64,000 bases of DNA. It comes from CAILZL01 sp049840395 (GTDB lineage: Bacteria; Pseudomonadota; Gammaproteobacteria; Steroidobacterales; Steroidobacteraceae). Shown here in pieces: positions 61,224 through 64,000 of the stretch. Location of the stretch: the NCBI GenBank assembly GCA_049840395.1, contig JASGLD010000005.1:124001-188000 (forward strand), in the 5' to 3' direction. The stretch's first letter is position 1. Each line of letters starts with the position of its first letter. The position numbers were made by a program, and so were the translations under genes. The notes under the pieces were generated by a model, which saw nothing but the letters and a program-made list of their open reading frames with translations, had not been told where the DNA came from and searched no databases.

Positions 61224-61335
61224 CGGGTGGTGGAGGTTATCGGTAGGCGTCGGGGGCCGTCATTGTACACATCGAAATGCGGCCCGACTGGAATGCGGGC
61301 CGTGCCCGGCGGCGAGACCGCCGCCTGCGAGCCTG

Positions 61336-62442
61336 TTACAACGCCGGGGCAGCCGGCCGGCGCAGGCTGCGATCTTTCTGCATGCGTTGCGCGGCCTGGT
61401 TCAGCAATTCGCGCGGACTGAGTTGATCCTTGGGAAAACTGGCGGTGCCAATGCTGACATTGGCGCGCAGCAAGCGGTTTGCCACCGAAATCGTGCCGGC
61501 ATAGACATTGTTGCGAATTCGCTGAGTCACCGCCCCGGCGCTGTTCGGATCGGCATCATGCAGCAACACTGCCAGTTCATTGCCGCCGAGCCGCGCCGCA
61601 GTATCGTCGGTGCGAATCGAGCGTCGCACTGCGCCGGCTACTGCCAGCAGTGTTTGATTGCCGGCGCTGTGTCCATGAGCATCATTGATGGCCGCCAGGT
61701 TATCGATATCGATCACTGCCACGCTGTAAGCGCGACCGCTGCGTTCAGCCTTCTCATGCGTTTGCTCCAACAGCTGTTCGAAGGCACGCAGATTCATCAA
61801 GCCGGTCAGCGCATCGCTGGACGACAAGTCGCGAATCTGTTGTTCCGCGACTTGAATCTGGCCGATCAACAGAGCAATCGCGCTGGTGGCAATCAAGGTC
61901 GGCGCCAAACCACCGATAATGCGAATGACAAAGGCTGAAGACAACAGATCGACCGTCGGCGTCAGCGCGCCCAACAGCACATAGGCCAGCAGCGTAACCA
62001 GCGCCGCCAGCGTGAAGCCAAAGCGGCTCAACACAATGGCCGAAGCAGTGAGCGGCAACAGGAACAGGGTCAGGAGATGACTTTCGATTCCGCCGGTGGC
62101 AGCACAAACCAACAGTGCGAATAACAGCAACGCCACGATATCCAGCAATACGCGCAGACCGGTACGCGTCTTGAAATACGGCAGCAGTCGGGTGACCGTG
62201 GTTTCCACCAGCAAGCTCATTAAGGCAAACGCTGCCAGCTGCGGATGCAACAGGGTTTCGCCGGCCACCGCAAAGGGCGCAGCACCCACGGCAGCCGCCA
62301 ATAGAGCGAACCACGGCAGGGTGTGGCTGGCCAGTGGAACCAAGGGTGACTTTATTGCAGGCGACATCCGCATAGTGTGGTGTGTCGTTTTCGATGGCGC
62401 AATGCGCATCACACCCATGGCTGGAGCAACGACCTGCATCAT
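61336..62442 (-). CDS. Membrane protein with degenerate GGDEF domain
   Basis: A 368-residue product with about six N-terminal helices and a C-terminal GGDEF domain (SSSDALTGLMNLRAFEQLLE). The active-site loop reads LGGNELAVLL in place of GGDEF/GGEEF. The metal/substrate region reads VIDIDNLAAINDAHGHSAGN, losing the usual F-K and G-D residues. The inhibitory RxxD site (RTDD, five residues before GGNEL) is intact. It may bind c-di-GMP as a receptor and be poor or inactive as a cyclase, which is inferred. Confidence 0.88.
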   Translation of the reverse strand: MMQVVAPAMGVMRIAPSKTTHHTMRMSPAIKSPLVPLASHTLPWFALLAAAVGAAPFAVAGETLLHPQLAAFALMSLLVETTVTRLLPYFKTRTGLRVLLDIVALLLFALLVCAATGGIESHLLTLFLLPLTASAIVLSRFGFTLAALVTLLAYVLLGALTPTVDLLSSAFVIRIIGGLAPTLIATSAIALLIGQIQVAEQQIRDLSSSDALTGLMNLRAFEQLLEQTHEKAERSGRAYSVAVIDIDNLAAINDAHGHSAGNQTLLAVAGAVRRSIRTDDTAARLGGNELAVLLHDADPNSAGAVTQRIRNNVYAGTISVANRLLRANVSIGTASFPKDQLSPRELLNQAAQRMQKDRSLRRPAAPAL

Positions 62443-62531
62443 GTGCAGCGATCGCCTAAGGATCGCTTAAACGCGCGAGTAACAGATTCATCATCCCCAG
62501 ATCAGCGTTGCCCACTCGTTCAGCGCGCCTA

Positions 62532-63104
62532 TTAGCCGTCATTGGGTTGAATTTCATTCAACAGCCAAGCCTTGGCGAAACGGAGATCGCGCGTTACGGT
62601 GGCGGTGGAAATGTCGAGGGCATGAGCAGTTTCTTCGATGGTCAGTCCGCCGAAGTAGGTCAGCTCCACCACATGCGCCATACCTTCATGTAGCGCTTCG
62701 AACTTGGCCAACGCCGTGTCGAGAATGATGAGATCGACTTCGCTGGTGGCGGCTGAGCTATCCAAGTCCGGCAGTAGCGTGACGTCTTTGTTGCGCTTTA
62801 ATCGGCCACGCGATTTGCTGTGATCGACCAGGATGTTTCGCATCAGCCTGGCGGCGACCGCCAGGAAATGTTTGGTGTCGTTAACGGATAACGGGCCACG
62901 AACTAACCTTGTGAAGGCCTCGTTCACCAGTGCCGTCGCTTGCAGGGTGTGACCGACTCGTTCGCGACGCATGTAGCGCACGGCTAGTAAGTGCAGTTCT
63001 CGATAGATGATGGGCGTCAGCTGCATGAAGGCATCGCGATCGCCACCGCGCCATGCCTCCAATAGCTGCATGACCTTGTGCTGCTGAATGCTGTTTTCTT
63101 CCAT
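62532..63104 (-). CDS. ECF-type RNA polymerase sigma factor (TIGR02999-like)
   Basis: A 190-residue sigma factor from ATG 63104. The sigma-2 region has DAFMQLTPIIYRELHLLAVR and ATALVNEAFTRLV, and the sigma-4 region has VVELTYFGGLTIEETAHALD with ISTATVTRDLRFAKAWL. It matches the TIGR02999-type subgroup often associated with serine/threonine kinases in Gram-negatives. No anti-sigma or kinase gene is adjacent, so its control is unclear. Codons upstream to TTG 63122 are not supported. Confidence 0.9.
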   Translation of the reverse strand: MEENSIQQHKVMQLLEAWRGGDRDAFMQLTPIIYRELHLLAVRYMRRERVGHTLQATALVNEAFTRLVRGPLSVNDTKHFLAVAARLMRNILVDHSKSRGRLKRNKDVTLLPDLDSSAATSEVDLIILDTALAKFEALHEGMAHVVELTYFGGLTIEETAHALDISTATVTRDLRFAKAWLLNEIQPNDG

Positions 63105-63317
63105 GCTGTTCTCGGCTGCCAACTTCCATGTCTTACATCGCTTAAAGATTAATCATTGAGCGGACGTCGATTCAAGTACTGCACACTACCGCCGCAGTAG
63201 TTAAGTAAACTGCACGGGCTGCGAGTAAGTATTTCGCCGTGACGCAAGCGTTGAATAAGGACGTGAAAAAACAGGTGCCGGCTTAGCAACGTCGACCCAA
63301 CGCCAGCCGAGAGTAGG

Positions 63318-63346
63318 AAAGGGTGCAATGAATCGCACCCTACAAT
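63318..63346 (-). repeat. Hairpin downstream of ntrC (AGGGTGCGATTCATTGCACC)
   Basis: On the minus strand GTAGGGTGCGATTCATTGCA then CCCTTTCC forms GGGTGC/GCACCC, followed by a short pyrimidine tract. It belongs to the same repeat design as 42377 and may terminate ntrC transcription. The rest of 63105-63361 shows no gene. Confidence 0.5.
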
Positions 63347-63361
63347 GCATCAGACTTCGTA

Positions 63362-64000
63362 CTATTCGTCATCCATACCTAATTCTTTCAACTTGCGCGT
63401 CAGGGTATTGCGCCCCCAGCCCAGCAGCTTGGCCGCTTCCTGACGACCACCCTCGGTCTTACGCAGCGCAACACGAATCAAGGTACGTTCGAATTCCGGC
63501 ATGGCGTCATCGAGCAGCGGCGCACCGCCGGTGGCCAAACGCTTCTCGGCCCAGGCGGTGAGTTGTCGCGCCCATTCTTCTTGCAAGCTGGATGCGGTAG
63601 GCGCACCACCCAAGTCGGTGGGGATATCCGCCACTTTGATTTCACGACCTGGCGCGGTGACCGTGAGTCGCCGGCAGGTATTCACCAACTGACGCACATT
63701 GCCCGGCCAGTCATAGGCCACCAGGGCCGTCTCGGCTTCCTTGGTCAGCACTTTGGCTTCCACACCCAATTCAGTGGCCGCCGCACTTAAATAGGAATGC
63801 AGCAATTCCGGAATGTCATCGCGACGCGCACGCAGCGGCGGCACTTCGATACGAATCACATTCAAGCGATGCAGCAAGTCTTCGCGGAACAAACCTTGTT
63901 TGACGCGCTCGGACAAATCCTGGTGGGTGGCCGCAATCACGCGCACATCCACGCGTACCGGCGTTTGCCCGCCGACACGATAGAACTCACCTTCCGCGAG
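63362..64000 (-). CDS. glnG: Nitrogen regulation response regulator NtrC (C-terminal part, 5' end outside window)
   Basis: The frame is open to the right edge, giving about 212 residues of a sigma54 activator. The AAA+ part includes VDVRVIAATHQDLSERVKQG, FREDLLHRLNVIRIEVPPLR with the sensor/arginine-finger segment and DWPGNVRQLVNTCRRLTVTA. The C-terminal Fis-type helix-turn-helix (TEGGRQEAAKLLGWGRNTLT, then RKLKELG) is diagnostic of NtrC. Its presence in the window with sigma54/NtrC-like sites at urtA supports nitrogen control of urea uptake. NtrB would lie outside to the right. Confidence 0.95.
   Translation of the reverse strand, partial: LAEGEFYRVGGQTPVRVDVRVIAATHQDLSERVKQGLFREDLLHRLNVIRIEVPPLRARRDDIPELLHSYLSAAATELGVEAKVLTKEAETALVAYDWPGNVRQLVNTCRRLTVTAPGREIKVADIPTDLGGAPTASSLQEEWARQLTAWAEKRLATGGAPLLDDAMPEFERTLIRVALRKTEGGRQEAAKLLGWGRNTLTRKLKELGMDDE

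Noticed and set aside
1..64000. tRNA, rRNA or large structured riboswitch genes
   Set aside because: No cloverleaf, rRNA-like or recognisable riboswitch sequence was noticed on either strand; small ncRNAs cannot be excluded without computation.

Overview
The window is chromosomal DNA of a gammaproteobacterium. The evidence is a complete Sec/Tat, aa3-type cytochrome c oxidase, biotin and class A PBP complement with proteobacterial gene orders, plus BirA-, NtrC- and sigma54-type sites. Family-level placement (Xanthomonadales, Nevskiales or Steroidobacterales-like) is only a guess. No rRNA, tRNA, CRISPR array, prophage or insertion sequence was recognised. Both edges cut genes: a LysR regulator at the left and NtrC at the right.

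Region 1 (1-2.1 kb): a LysR regulator diverges from a citrate-synthase-family gene, with a T-N11-A dyad between them. Region 2 (2.1-19.3 kb) is a urea module. On the minus strand urtABCDE (ABC urea importer) is followed by ureD, ureA, ureB, ureC, ureE, ureF, ureJ and ureG. Divergent from urtA is a permease-histidine kinase-receiver hybrid followed by a LuxR-type response regulator. The control region between them has candidate sigma54 promoters facing both ways and an NtrC-like site midway, and NtrC itself is encoded at the right edge of the window. Almost every loose junction in the ure/urt cluster holds a different palindromic intergenic repeat.

Region 3 (19.3-34 kb): tspO, a K+/H+ antiporter gene broken by two single-base frameshifts, PBP1b with a TPR lipoprotein, a membrane-anchored class III aminotransferase, phosphatidylserine decarboxylase, a glycosyltransferase/metallophosphoesterase pair resembling Agt-PlcP lipid remodelling, dtd, tatABC and two GNAT acetyltransferases. 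Region 4 (34-39.2 kb): an oligopeptide ABC transporter (SBP, two permeases, fused double ATPase). Region 5 (39.2-47.2 kb): the cytochrome c oxidase cluster (coxB, coxA, a 45-codon gene, ctaG, coxC, surf1, SCO-like, ctaA) with DUF2244 and DUF2909 genes.

Region 6 (47.3-55.1 kb): a secreted DUF6152 pair, then a biotin operon bioB-F-H-C-(class IV aminotransferase)-D with no bioA. A BirA-type operator lies over the bioB -35 element and the start of divergent comF. Region 7 (55.2-64 kb): an isoprenylcysteine-methyltransferase-like protein, a putative outer-membrane protein, uvrD, a VanZ-like protein, heme O synthase, a degenerate GGDEF protein, an ECF sigma factor and the C-terminal part of NtrC.

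The urea importer, urease and nitrogen regulator together indicate an organism that scavenges urea as a nitrogen source.
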